Positions 10,501 through 24,000 of a stretch of 64,000 bases of DNA are shown in pieces. The DNA is taken from positions 41,014,649-41,078,648 of the forward strand of contig RSEF01000005.1 in assembly GCA_003993805.1 (NCBI GenBank), in the 5' to 3' direction. Source of the stretch: Himantopus leucocephalus. Its lineage: Eukaryota; Chordata; Aves; Charadriiformes; Recurvirostridae. Positions within the stretch are counted from its first letter, which is position 1; the number at the start of each line of letters is the position of its first letter. The position numbers and the translations under genes are program-made. Under the pieces are notes generated by a model. That model had not been told where the DNA came from, searched no databases, and was given only the letters and a program-made list of their open reading frames with translations.

Positions 10501-13500
10501 GTAAGGTCTGAAGACCAAAACGACCACGTTGCTTCTGGATTGAGCTGTCCCAGCCAGGGTCACCTCATAGCAGCACATCCAGGACATGTGGCCAAACATC
10601 GTTCCCAACCTTAGCACCTCACAGCTATCTGAAGGTCCTGTATTTTTAAAAGCAACCTCCTGCTCCAGACCCATGCACTAATGTTGCAAAGTTGCTCCCA
10701 CCAGGCCCTTCACAGCCATGTATCGCTCCCCTGCGCTGCATGCCACACCAGTGTGCTTTTGAAGCATGGGGTCCTGCAGCAGCTCTGCTGGCCCTGGAAA
10801 CCAGGGAGGTGGGGTACCAAAGAGTATTCTGTTTTTTTTTTTTTCTCCCAGTTGCACAATTTGCACAGGCTTTACCCAGATTTACTGCACTCCCTGATCA
10901 CCTCGTGAGAGTGGAAACACCCACATGGCCATTTGATTCAATTATTGTAATTCCTTCTCCAACAAGGCTTGTCCGTTGCACCTTGCAGGTTGTTCTGGAA
11001 GCAGCAGCATGCTGGCTTGCTGGCTGAAGCTGCATTGATCATATCATACTCACTTCTGCTGCCTTTAAAGCAGTGAATTGACTGACTTGGCCTCACCAGT
11101 CCTTAAAGCCTTCGCCAATGTTTAGTGTGGATGTCCTAAAGTCCTGTTCTCCATCCGCCTAGGAACTGCCTGCCAAATCTTCTTGTCAAATCTCTGTCCT
11201 CACCTTAGCCTACTATGTTCCTTCAGCAGTGCTACTACCGAGCAAGAAGGTCTGGGCCTGGAAGACGCTGCAGTATTGGTATTATTCTTTTTTCTCACCC
11301 GGCTGCAATGTGGACTTCGGTAAATACCATTTTCTAACACATGGAGATGCTAGTGACAGGCAATACACTGGCAGCAGGTATTGCATGGACACAAAAGAGG
11401 GAAATGTGGGGTGCATGTCTGAGATGCTGCACATAACGGCACAAAGCCAGCTGCAGAAGAAGTGCTTTCGGAAGAGCTTGGAGCAAAAGTGGTCAGGAGA
11501 TCAGGAAGGGCAATGAGAAGATAAACAGAAAAGAGAGGAAGGTTAAAGTTAGGGAGATGAGGATGAGAAGTTTAAACCTGATTCAATAAAAAGCCAACAG
11601 AGAGAAAGCCATTGATGCCACATCATTGTGAAAAAAGCAGGTGCCGATGGGCATGGGATGAAGGAGGCAGAGATAAAGGAGCATGACTGGGGGCTGCAGA
11701 GCAGGGGCTGTCAAGACATGACTTTGACCAGCACCTGGGTTAGAGCTAGGGTTGTCCATGCAGTGGAGTAAGCCAGACCTTAGGGAAGCCAGGCACAACA
11801 GATTGGTGAGTCATGGACATGGGCTGGGTGTGCAGGGCAAGGGATGGATGCTGGATGAAGGTGCCCACACCGGCTTCAAACTTGGGTCGCAAGGAGAGGA
11901 GCATCATAGGAAGAATGTCACCCCACTGCTATGGTAGGTTTTTAGCATTCTCCTCGCCATCCCATTTTTCCCTCCTGCTCTGCACCAACTTCCTTTAATT
12001 TGCTCATTAAAGGGAGCTGGGTTATTACAACAAATTGTGGTATTTTCTCTTTAAACCTGTGAAAAAGCTAGAGCCCTGAAATTGCCCTGAACACTAATGG
12101 GTACAATTCTGGCTCAAGCGAGTTATTGGCAAGCTTCTCACTGACTCCTGTGGAGCCAAGATTTCACCTCAGACGGAGGCTATCTTTCAATTAAAGGTAT
12201 TACTCTTAATATTCATTAAAATTCTGTTTAATCCAGGCTCTACAAGGGGCAAACCCTGAAATTCATTAAGAGTTGTATAAAAAGCAAGCACGAAGAACTA
12301 CAGTCAGGAAAAGTGCCTCATTGCAGAGGCTGAAGAATTCCAACAGTTTAAAGCCAGGCCCGAAGAATGGGACAACGTGGTGCTGGAGCCTCAGAGCAGC
12401 GCAGCTATCAGTGGGGAGCAGTCGCCACCTGTCTTGCATGGGGGCAGAAGCCAACGGCTCTGTGCAGCCAAAGGTCTGGTGGTGATCATCCACCCTTCCC
12501 TGCTTTTGGAGGTTGGGGGTGCACAGGAGAAAACACTCTGTGCGTGTGAGCGAGCTACCCCAGCTCCTTACCAGTCATGGGGGCTGTCACCGGTGTCCCT
12601 CCCAAGGACCTCAGCTGCATCCCTGACACTGGGATACTGAAGCATCTGCCTGGGGAGCTGGGCTGGTGCTCAGCTTCCCAAGACTGCTCCAGGCTGGAAG
12701 CATCCCAGAGACTGGATCCAGCTTGCAGGCTGCCGGCAGACCTCACTGCCTGCGTGAAAGGAGGATGAGGGCGGCAGGCAAACGTGGGAGCCATCCTGGG
12801 CAGCTGCTGCCCACCCTCCTTCAGCACGCTGCCTGGCACCAGTCAGCATGCTAAGCAGCCATGTGCAACTCCATCCCCTTCGTGGCACTTTGGTCTCTGC
12901 TCGTGTGGCAGGAGGGCACCCAAGATGCCCCAAGTCACCCAGAGACCACCACATTCCTGAAGAAAACCAGCCCTGGCTGTGTGCTTCACCCAACTGTCCC
13001 CGCCACAGCCTGCGCTTCATTGCACACTTGTGCAAAGCCCCGCGGGCTGCTTGTGACTTACTGCTGGCATCTGATGGCGCTTTGGGCTTCAAAATCCACA
13101 CTCACCGAGCCATTGAGAGAACACCCCGAGAAATTGCCCAAAGGTTTGCAGTTACCTGCCTGGAGACACAGCCCCTTCTGGCAGCCAGCAGGCAGCTGGC
13201 AGGGAGAGCCAGTGCTTGCAGCCCTGATGTGAGCGGCTGGGATAAAAAACCTGTGGGTTGCTGAAAGGAGAAAATGGCTTGGAGGCTAGAAGAGAGACAG
13301 AAATTAAATGGAAGAAGCTGTCCAGGTGAACTCTGCAAGGACCATGCCATGCCTCAGCAGGAGAGCCAGGTGCTTCTGCAGGCCAAGGGCTGGGATCAAG
13401 TCATGGGATTAGAGACATTTGGCCAAAATGCTAACAAATCTCCTCAATCAGGGAGCTGAATCCCAGATACCGTAGTATTTTCTGACCCTCAAATGTGAAC

Positions 13501-15289
13501 CAAAATGCCTTGGGTCTGTCCTTTAAATCACTTTAATTTCAGTGTAGGCATCTAGATTCCCTGCCTGTATTTGCAGATGCTGTGATTTTGTGTGTGATTT
13601 CATGAGGCTCATATAAGTAGAAAATATTTCTTCATCAGGTTAGTATCAGTGCATTTTTCACAGGCTGCAGCTTTAGGTGGTTGGTCGACCTCTGTGAGAA
13701 GCTCTGCTCTGCCAGATCTGCTAGACAAATGGTTTTCCTCTGTCCCTTGTGTTTCTCTGCATCTGTTAATTCCTTTATTTCTATTTCTAAAAGCTGTCCC
13801 ATCAGGTTGGATGACTCCTAAATCCCTGTCCTCTCTCTCTCTGCGTTCTGCAACCCAGATTTAACCCTACGAGCACCGCTGCTGGCTGAAGCCAGAAGGC
13901 AGGCTGCCAACAGCCCCCGCTCCCTCTCCTCCCAAACATCAGCTGCCTTTCCCGGCCATGAAATATTGCTGGATGAAATATGTTAGGTTCCCTCGATCAA
14001 TAAACCATCAGTACTCCTGAGCACCAGGGAAGCAGCCAGATTCTGCCTCTTCCAGCTAATTCCCAGAGAACCGTTCTCCTATCTCCCCTGTTGCCCTGCC
14101 AGATCCTGTTTCTCTCCATCCCTCCCAATTTTCCCTCTGTTGTTTCTGAAGTCTGGCACTGTTTTTCTTTGTGCTTGTTGTTTTATTTCCCTAAACTGTG
14201 CCCATATCTCTTTTACCTCTTGCTCTCTACCTTTTCTCGCTTTCTTCTTCCAGCCTCTCCCGTCTGCTTCCTCCTTACTTCTATCTCTCAGTAAATCGTA
14301 TACTGTCATTTACAACTGTAATGATGATGAAAGACCTGAGATGTGAAAATAGCAGGCACTGGTTCCCTCCCTGTCCCTTCCCTCCTCCCCTCACACCCCG
14401 GGCATATTTCATTTTTCTAGCTCTCCTGCAGCCCGAGCAGCAGAGCTCCAGCGTGCTCGGGGAGCATCCACATCGTGCCAGCAGATGCAAAAGTGATGAA
14501 GGATGGCAGAAAGGGCCGGCTCCCCCGGCTAAGCTCCTTCGGGGAGCCGTGATGTTACAGCTGTAGCAAGGTGAGGGCTGGCTTTGGGAACGCTTTCCAC
14601 CCAGCCATCGCCAAGTGCTCTGCAGTGATAGGCAAATCGCTTTATCTCTGTGACACAGATGGAGAAGCTGAAACAAATCACTGGGCTCTGTAATGAGGGA
14701 GAGGGACACAAGTGGATTGCCCCCCCTTTACGCTTTGAAGGAAAATATCACTGAAGGGGACTGGCCCCAGGGACCAACCACAGTTGAGCTTTACTCTCCC
14801 AGTGGGAGCAGTAACAAACCTTTTCACTGCAGATCTGGAGTCTGCGATGTAAAATTCAGCCCAAACTTTGACACTCCTCTGCCTCCAGCCTGCTGTTGAG
14901 GCAGCAGGGGACTGACACGCAGGGAGCGCGCCCAGGGGCTGGACCTCAGCCGCAGCACACAGCACGCTGGGGAAGTCCAAGGGGAGCAGCCCTTTAGCGG
15001 GGAAGCTGGGGGAGCAGACGAACACGGTGATGGATATGACTATGGCATGGCAAAGGCCGTGAGAGACAGGCATAGCCCACGTAGCCCCACACAGAAACCC
15101 CCACCTTCACCTTACCCAGACCCCAGGGAGCAGGTACGTTTATTGGAAGTTGATCCAAGCATCCCATGGACAAATCCAGCCCAGCATCTTACCTTGGCCA
15201 TGGCTACAGGTCAGGCCCCACAGAGCCACCAGCTCTTCTCCTGCTCATTCTGTTTTTCCTCATTTTAAAGGAGTGGATTTTACTCATCT

Positions 15290-15750
15290 CTTCTCTTCAA
15301 ATGGTTTTTACCTGTCTTTCCTCTTGAAATACTGTTCCTACATCGCATGTGTCATTCTTGATGATCTCAGTAAATCAAAGCAGGTAGCCAACTGTTGGCT
15401 GAACATTAGCCGTGCTGGAGATGCTTTTCCAGTGGTATAAGCTGTTTCGATAAGATAATGAGAAATTAGTCAAGCGTTCATGAACAGATGCTCTTCCTTC
15501 TGAAGAACACAGGGCTCACTTCATTGTTTGAACAAATCTTTCTGCTAAGCCGCTGCTAGCTGCTAAGGTGCTGATTTGATGTGACGCGTACCATTCATCT
15601 TCATAAGAGTTTCCAAGTTGGGTGCTACAAACCGAGGTCCGCCGTCACCCATGGGCTGTTTTGGCTGAGTCAGACGCACCTCCCAGCGAGTGCCTTCAGT
15701 AGATGGAAGGCAAACTTCTTGAGCCGGTCCAGGAGGCCACCACACCCTCT
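15290..15750 (-). pseudogene. Decayed Ty3/gypsy-like (GIN1/KRBA2-type) integrase fragment
   Basis: Read on the minus strand, the segment preserves integrase landmarks in order. First is PEVC-like 'QEVCLPSTEGT' (about 15.70 kb). Next is 'PKQPMGDGGPRF', matching the PKQLVSDNGPQF block with the second catalytic Asp. Then comes 'MKMNGTRHIKSAP', which normally continues YHPATNG. After a stop codon (15560-15562) and a frame change it resumes with 'GLAERFVQTMK', holding the catalytic Glu, and ends with 'FSLSYRNS', the usual SYRNTPH region. There are several stops and frameshifts, so no protein can be made. No RT, RNase H or LTR was found around it. The family assignment comes from remembered motifs of retroelement integrases; GIN1/KRBA2-like host genes cannot be excluded as the source. 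Confidence 0.7.
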
Positions 15751-18700
15751 TCATTTCAATGCTTCCCCACCACTCCTCCTGCAACACCACTGGGCATCCG
15801 GCCACTACATGTGAGACCCACAAAGCCAGTGGTCGCTGTTGTGTTGGCTCTGAGGAGGATGTAGGCCAGTCCTCTGTTTTCTTTCCCTTCTGGTAAGCAT
15901 GCGCAGGTCTCTGCAAGGATGAGGTGTGACGTTCATATGGTGGGTCATCTTCATGGTGGGTCAGCTTCATGGCAGTGGCCCAAGGTGTGGAGGTCCTATC
16001 AAGGATGGACACCTAGAACCAACACCTCCAGCCATCTCCAGAAATGAAGTGAGCGATTCAATGTCTTCTCAAGAGGGCCAATTGAAAAAAGCAGCGTGGT
16101 GCTGGCTCTACAATGCAGTATATTTTCGGTCAGCCTTGTCCTGATCTTCATAGGGAGGAATGAAATAGTGGAAAACTTCCAGGACTTTTATTTTTTTTTG
16201 TATTTCATGAATCCCTGTGAAAAAAGAGTGTATTTCAAAATTACTTGAATTTCTGGAATGAGAGCAAACACTGGAGTTTGGAGGCTCAGTGGCTTCATTC
16301 ATATGGATCAAATCCTCTATAAAAAGTTGATAAATTGATACTTATGTTTGTGAATCCAAAAGCTACAACTCTTCACATGTGGTCTGGCTGCAGTCAGGCT
16401 CTCAGGACCCTTAGTTTAATCTGGCAGGCTCTAGCAGTTTATTAACACATTTACTCTTGTCCAGCCTCTTGCTCAAAGCTTTATACCTCAAGGACGACAC
16501 CACCAGAGCACAGATCCATGCTGCTGGCTCCCTGGGCTCTCGTTCCTAGGCTTAGCACGGCTCTGTGCTGCTGAAATCTTGGCCACTTGTAGAGAAGTAG
16601 AGAGCACCAATATATAAAAAAAGAGGTTATTCTCCTGGATTTACAGTCTCTCCAAAATCTCTACAGCTCTTACACCATCTTTTTTTTTTTTTTTGTTACG
16701 AGCATGCAGACTGTGCACTGCTCATTCACTATATGAAGCTATCACCCAACCCATTCTTCTCCTCCAAGGCTGCACACCCAAAGCTCTGGTTATTCAACCC
16801 CACTTCTCTTCCCGGGATGCTGTATTTATTCCTGGTTGTCTTCTGGCTATCGAAACAATTTCAGATGTGAACTCAGTGATGGACACCATGGGGCGCAGGA
16901 AACAATTATAAGGAGCAGAAATAGCCTACATACACAGCGGGAACAGCTCTCTGATTCAGAGCCCTTATTATAGATCAGAGTCCATAAGATTCAAAGTCCG
17001 TACAGACCATCAGAGACTGTGTCATCTCTGGATTTCCTCTGAAACATGCCTTGGCAAGTAGAAAAAGACATGTGTGTTATATAAAACAGTTTATTTAACC
17101 CTTGCCAGCCTGGGGTGGACCGATGTATTAGAAAGAGAGGCGCCTGAAGCTAAGGCCGGGTTAAAGCGGGGCACACTAGCCCAGAGATTTTTACATCTGG
17201 ATTCTGCAGCGGCAACAGATGACTTGATTAGGATTGGTGGTGGAGCTCCAGGGCTGGTTGGACTTATTGTCTCTCATCCCTGAAAAAGCACCCTCAGCCA
17301 TTTTCAGAAAATTAAGTTCTGTGTCCATGGGTGTCTTCTCACTCATTTATTTCCTTTGTACACTGGTGAAACAGCCTTAGTAGGCAAAGGGGTTCATCAG
17401 GTAGGACAGAATATACTCTGAAAGTTTCTGATCAAAGCCAGTTTTCCAAAAGCAGAATTACCCTGAATCCTTGGGAACCCCCCAATGCTGTGAAAATGTA
17501 TATGACCAGGTTGTTCTTTACTGCACTGATTCCCTGCCAGCTCTGCGGTGCAGGAGGCAGGGGGGTGCTTTCTTCACCCACTTTCCTGATTCTGCCTCTA
17601 CCCCCAGTGCAGGAACCATCCTTTCCTGAGACCACTTCCTTGGGGCGTGCAGAAGCATCACCTGGATCTGCTTTCCGATGCATGATTTGCACCAAACCCA
17701 GTGCTTCTTGACCAGCCATCACGGTAACCGAAGAAGCGGCCCCTCCTCTGCGCTCCCGTTAGAGGACATTGATGTTTGTTGTTTCCTCTCTGCTTTTTGC
17801 CGCCAGAGATTTGCACACCTCACTGCCCCAGCCCAGCAACTCATCAATGCCGTGGTACGTTTGTGAGGCCCATCAAAGCCGTGGGATTAGAGCCTTCGCA
17901 AGCCACCAGCTTTCTGCTGAATGCGCCCCCAACTTCGCCGACAAATCTGCAGCAGCAATGACCCAATTTTGTCTCTCTCCACCACTCAACCTTAGAGAAG
18001 AGCGTGGGATTTATTATGCTGGGACTTGTGCTCCTAAGCGTGAGGACATTGCTGTTATCAGCAGTTGACAGCCCATCAAGAAAACATTGCTGTCAAAGTG
18101 ACAAGCCAGCGGTTAGCATTTCCCCAAACCCCCGCGTGTCTGTAAACAGCAGGAGGAGTGCAGCTCCCACTCACGAAAAAGGGCTCTCCGGGGCCTGGGG
18201 GAAACTGTGTCCTGCTGCCCCGGCCCACGACAGGACGTGGGTCCCGGCCCCACAGCTTCGCTGATGGAGGATGAGCAGTTTCTGAGGTGGCTGCTCTGCA
18301 CTGTCACAGGCGGGAGGCAGCCCCGGCCGCCTCGCCGAAGACTTTTGTGGTTGGTGAGGGGTAAAGATAGTCAGTGCATTGTGGCTGTCCGCCACGTCTG
18401 CACCCTATTTTTTGGAAGAACATGTATTAGGCTTGAATAACCTCTAAGCACGGCAGGAGAGGACTCAGCATGGAGCATCAGGCCCACGGGGTCCCTAATC
18501 TGGGCATTACCGGGGAGTGACTACTAACCAGAGGTCCCATCCTGTTTTTTGATTAAAGCAAATTCTTTCTCATTAAACATCCTTTTTTAATATTTAGGAC
18601 CACAATTCTTGGTATGTCATTTTCCCCAACAGTGCGGACACTCTTACACTGTGGCCTCCATTCCTTCGGATGAGGATGTCCCTGCCAGCACCAGCCGAGG

Positions 18701-20500
18701 GGCCATCACACATGTGGCGCCGCCAGGCTGACAAATAGGATGTTGCCCACAGTTATTTCATGAAGTAACCCACATGCATTATTTAGAGCGAAGCCCGGAG
18801 CGATGCCTCCCTTGTGTGCTCTTGAGTTGGGCTGATCTAAAATGCAATTGTTTGAAATGTCACGTCAGGAGGACCTTTACCAGCAAGCGCTGTGTGAGAA
18901 AACCAGACATTTTTGCAACACGTGTGTGTTTCGGTTCTTTTTAGGGGCTGGTCTCTTAGGGAAATAGGCTGTCTCCATCACTTTGGGTCTGTTTTCCATG
19001 GGCCAAGCTGTTTGCTTATTTTTGATGATGTATGTGGGGTTTCCATCTGAAATGAACATGGGATATTTCCCTTAGCATTTAAAGTGCTCTTCCATCAGGC
19101 CAACTGGCCCAAAGTTTCAAGATACTGAATCGCTCCCTTTCATTCACAGGTGGTTTTTGTTCACAGGTGGTTTTGCTCTAATAATGTGTCACAAAGTAAT
19201 GAAGAAAAAAAAAAAAGAGGGGAAAAAATGCTTAAGTCCATCTTGTGACTCAGATATTAAAGATAGGTATTAGCACCTCATTCATTCCTCCCAGAAAATC
19301 CTTCCTCCCTGTGAGCGCCCAGAGGTATTAAAGGACCAGGGATGCTGCGTGACCCTGGGTTGAAATGAGCCCTCCAGGCCGGAATTTGACCACAGAAAAT
19401 CAGGAACTGCCTATTCCCCCAAATTAGATTTTCTCCAACACATTGTTTCCACCTAGGCAGTGTCGGCAGTGTTAGGCAGGACACGGCGTAAGCTGGGCTG
19501 AGCCGTCGGCGGGCAGGGGGTGAGAAGAAGCCTGCCTCTTTAATGGGGAAGGAAACCCAGTTAATCCCATTCAGACTCAAAGCCTCCCATCAGAGGAAGG
19601 CTGAGAGGTCAGCAGAGCTCTACATAGCTACATTTTTATTGTATTAATTTCCCCGCTGCTTAGTCAGAGGATTCAAGAGCAAATCCATTTTGCAGCTAAC
19701 ATTTAAATAGAGAAAACCTTTTGGAAAACGGTGGGAACCGCCTCAGAGAAAGTCTGTGTTGCCCAGCCTTGCTTTTCCCAGGAACAAGGCTGCCTTTCCA
19801 GGGTAGTCTCCTGGTGCTCGCACGCCTGGTCCCTGAGTCCGACAGGTATTTAATTGAGGTTTCCGTTCTGGGGCCAGCTCAGGGTAAGTGCTGAGCATCC
19901 CACCGGAGCTGCTGGTCTGGGGCAGAGTTCCTACCCTCCTGCCTTATATCAGAAAGCAAAGATGCAAGGTTTTCCTCCCAAACCTTTCACACAACCTCAG
20001 TCGGAAAGGCAAGACTCCATATTTCACTCAAAGTTGGGAACTCAGAAGATTAGAGGAAAAAAACCTGTCGATCGCTATTTCTATCAATTAGATAGCAATC
20101 AACTTTTCTGCCCTAAATGAACAGGCTTCTCTTTCTTCCCCTACTAACTCAGAAGCTTGCAAATCCCTCCCTGAGAACGGCTTCCCAATTAACTGGTGAC
20201 TGTATGCATGTTAACTGCTGAAGTGCATTGAATTATTTTGCAATTTTTACAGGCGTTATTAAAAGGTTGGGGAAAAGAAAAAAAAAATAGCTGTCATCTC
20301 GTGAAGCTGCGGCTTGGCTTCTATGTTCCCTGTGTTTTCACTGTTCTCAGGCAAACCGCACAGCCCCTGTGAAGGCACAGAGCCCAGTGGCTCTGGGAGG
20401 GCAGCAGGGTTAGCAGGGGCTGTTTCCCTGACTCCATCTGAACATCCTTTTTCTGCCGCTGGTGTGGTGGCCTGTGAAGGTGCTCGTTGTAGGAGCTGCT
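15751..20500. other. Non-coding stretch, no gene recognised
   Basis: Short random ORFs only. The 18.54-18.95 kb block is AT-rich with several ATTA and octamer-like motifs. A 14-bp direct repeat (TTCACAGGTGGTTT) occurs at 19.14-19.17 kb. Poly-T, poly-A and other A/T runs are present at 16.68, 19.20 and 20.28 kb. Confidence 0.5.
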
Positions 20501-20502
20501 GT

Positions 20503-21013
20503 CACAGGGGATGTCCCTGGTTTTCAGCCCGCTGCAGCCTCCACCATCACCTACTTGGAAACACAGAGTTTAGCAGTGAAAGCTGTAGCTGGTGCCTGCT
20601 CACCCCCCGCAGGAGAGGGGCTTCCATTCCCATTTGAAACTTTTGGGTCCAGCGAGATGCTGGGAAGGATCCAGGAGACTGCAGGGAGGACTGACACCTT
20701 TCACCCACTGCCTGGGATGCACGGGGCACTGCACAGCACACTGTCCCTGCAAGGTGAANACAGGGGATGTCCCTGGTTTTCAGCCCGCTGCAGCCTCCAC
20801 CATCACCTGCTTGGAAACACAGAGTTTAGCAGTGAAAGCTGTAGCTGGTGCCTGCTCACCCCCTGCAGGAGAGGGGCTTCCATTCCCATTTGAACCTTTT
20901 GGGTCCAGCGAGGTGCTGGGAAGGATCCAGGAGACTGCAGGGAGGACTGGCACCCTTCACCCACTGCCTGGGATGCACGGGGCACTGCACAGCAGACTGT
21001 CCCTGCAAGGTGA
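20503..21013. repeat. About 255-bp direct duplication meeting at a single N
   Basis: The copy at 20503-20757 is repeated at 20760-21013, with the N at 20759 between them. At least five substitutions distinguish the copies (for example CACCTACTTGG versus CACCTGCTTGG). The N junction suggests an assembly overlap. The 2-3 per cent divergence suggests that the copies are two alleles, or less likely a true tandem duplication. Confidence 0.85.
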
Positions 21014-24000
21014 CCCCGTAAGGGCTAGAGGAGCTGGGGACCGGGGCCCACAAGTGGCTTTGGCAGAGCCATTGGGATGGGGAATCCCTGGCTGGGGGAG
21101 TGGGGGGAGCGGGGGGAGCGATGCAGGGGATTTGGGAGAACAGTGGGGTGCCAGGGGAGTGTGGTAGTGAGCAAACAACAAGGCATGAGGGAAGCAAAAC
21201 CTTATGAGGGCTGCCCTGAGCACCTAAGGAGCACTCAAGCCCCTGATGGCAGATGGCACTGTCCCCAGCCCTGTCTTTAGCACTGCCGCTGTGGGAGCCC
21301 GAGCTGCACACACTCTTCCCAGGGAGCTTGCTCAGCCCACAGAGCAGCACCAAAGAAAGGAGGCCTTACCCCATCCCGCATGGTGTCTTGGGGTGCAGAG
21401 ATGGCTACAGGGATAATGGGGAGGGGGCTGCAGCCATTTCATTACCCAGTAAATCAATGCCAGGGCTGCTCCCCAGTGTGACTGCAAGCAGGACAATGCA
21501 GGAAGGACTCATCTGGGATGACTCTGTCTCATTTTTCTCTCTCCTCTGCTCCCTTCCCCTGTCACTTCTCCTTCAAGAACTCTTCCTCTGGCTCATTTCC
21601 CTTTTCTCTTTTCTGCAGGACTCCTGTTTCCTTTCTCCCATCTTCTGGTCCCATCTTTCTTCCCTCCTCCCCTGCCACCTCCCTTACCTCTGTGCCCTCA
21701 GCCCCATCTGGGGCTTCCAGATGCCCACACATCAATGCCACATGTGGCCAGACCAGCTTTTCTGATCCTCCTTCACACTTAACCACACCATTGCTGACTT
21801 CCAATGGGCAAGGAAGAGGAGCGGTGGATAGCTGTCTTGCTGGGAATGGAGAAATGCTGGAGCTGGGTGATCCAGGCATCACATGTTGTTGGACGGGGCT
21901 CAATTCTGACCCAGGATGGGAAAGCTGCTTCATTACCGCTGGCTATTGCTGTCTCTGTTGGGTTGGCTCTCATGCTCTTGACTGAGTGCTCACGTGAGGT
22001 GGTCCCCAGGCTCTGGGGCTGAGCACAGAACCCCCTTGGACGTGGATGGGTCTCCTCTAGACAGGTCTTCAAGGACAGCTCTGCTGGCCTTGAAGGCAGA
22101 CCGATGTTTGACGGAGAACCTGCTATCTCTGCTTTGCAAGTGCAGAGCAGAGCGCCTGCAGCCTGCAGTGTCCCCATTCCAGGCCAAAGGTGGGGGACCA
22201 CTCTGTGGCCATGTGGGGGGATTCCTGGACATGTCCATGGTGGGCAGCAAGCTGCAAAGGTCCTGCGTGACAGCCTGACCCCCACAGGACCCCACTTCAG
22301 GTCCCTTTCTGGGTCGTGCTGGCTGGGAGAAAATGTGCTTTGGTGTGTTTTTGGCTGACCCTGTGCAGGGTGCTGGGTTGAGGTGCCCACCAGGGCAGTC
22401 CTTCCCCCCCGCTGCCAGCACATTGCTGACTGTACAAGTTCCCACAGCCATCCCCGCCAGCCCCCTCACTCACACTTATTGGAAAAAATAATTGGATGGA
22501 TTGAAGTGCAGCACCGTTTTACTTAACAGATAAGAAATTTCATATCTGCCCTGATTAGGGGCCAAGAGATATGAGCTTGCTCTGGAGCCAGCAGCGGAGG
22601 CAATTTCATTTCACTTCTGCTGACGGGGGAAGAAGTTTGATGGGCTGAGCACTGCTGCGGTTTGCTGCATTAATGTCACCACAGGGGGGACCTGCCTGCT
22701 CCCAGGGGGCACAGGGATGCTCTGAGAGCTCAGCCAGGGAGGCATTGTGTCCCCAGAGGGCCCCATGTAGTGCCCAAGCACAGCTGGCTGACATCTGGCG
22801 GTGAGCAGAGGGTGGGGGCTCAGGGTAGCGTGAGATGCTCATCCTTCCACTCAGCCCCTGGAAGGCAGGGGGGTCCTGAGCCCTCTCTGCCTGTGCCGGC
22901 AATACCTGGCACCTCACCATCTCTGCTTCTTCATCACAAGTGCAAAACACCCAGACTGGTAAAGAAAATCAGAGTCAAGCTGAAGCCATCATGGCACACA
23001 GGTCTGTTTAAGCGGGCAACAGCTTGGTTGTCACCCTGTGTCAGGCGTAGCACTGCTGTGATGTCTTTCATGCCTCATCTCAGCGCAACAAAAAGTCTTC
23101 ACTAGAGGTATCGCCTAAATCCCTCCTGACCAAGGTCCCCACCAGCCCCCCTGCTTTCTGGCTGTCTTGCTGCCACAGGGCCAAGTGAAATGTGCCGTGT
23201 CACAGCACTCTTGCAGATAGGCTGGGACACAAACTCATGTCACGGCAGAGACACGTGCACCTGAGCATCTCTGACCTCAGCAGCGACTGGAGGTAGCCAG
23301 TAAGTCTGTGTACTCACCAAGGTAGACTGAATGTTCCTCATCTCCCAAAGAGGCCAACTGGTGAGGAAAGAATAGGTCCTGGCAGTCCTGGCAGCCAAAA
23401 GGGCAAAGCTCAAATGGGGAAAATTTGGGCAGCTCTCCAACTCTTCAACCAAAGCTGGAGCAGGTGAGCATGCAGGTATGAAGAGAAGGCATGAAGAGGA
23501 GGACCCTTGCCTGTGCTTAGACTGAAACCAGTAAAGTTACTAGTTTCCATCAGCAGGATGAGCCAGAGAGGGATGGTATGCTGTGCCGAGGGAAACGGCA
23601 TCTGAGGTTGAGGCAGCAAAGTCAGGAGGAGATATAAATGACAGCAGCTGTGAAGTTACTCCTTGAACACAGGGTCCTCAGTCTGCAAAAATCCAGGGGA
23701 GAGCGGAGGAGAAGACCTGTGGGGCACTGAGGACCAGGCCACTGCTTCCCTGATGGCACGAACACTTGGCACGCAGGCAGTGCTGTCAGCCATCACAACT
23801 TCATTCCTCAGCTCATGGCGTTTGACACCCCTCCCTGGGGCCGAGTGTCTACAGGCGTGTTCCTGTGAGCTGCAAATGAAAACATTTTTCATATATTTTC
23901 ATATATTTTTCAATATTTTCAAAATAAAAATAATTTCCTGCCTGTTGGAGCGTAAGCTGGGACAGTGCAACTGCGGGGCACTGGCAGTGCTGCATCCTGC

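Larger units (their letters stand above)
4641..15289. other. Non-coding stretch, no gene recognised
   Basis: No exon with recognisable protein similarity was found on either strand. The longest ORF (203 codons, minus, 10063-10674) shows no domain, low-complexity constraint or splice context. The stretch contains an (AAT) microsatellite at 7.57 kb, an N-junction duplication at 6.9 kb, and two AT-rich blocks rich in homeodomain-type motifs (7.29-7.46 and 12.00-12.27 kb). Everything else appears to be ordinary intergenic or intronic DNA. Confidence 0.5.

Noticed and set aside
10063..10674. 203-codon minus-strand ORF, the longest in the left half
   Set aside because: No recognisable domain, no signal of protein constraint, no matching splice context. 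A length like this can occur by chance in 37 kb.
16108..16311. 67-codon minus ORF next to the integrase relic, tested as more of the same retroelement
   Set aside because: No RT, RNase H or gag motifs could be seen. It is probably unrelated.
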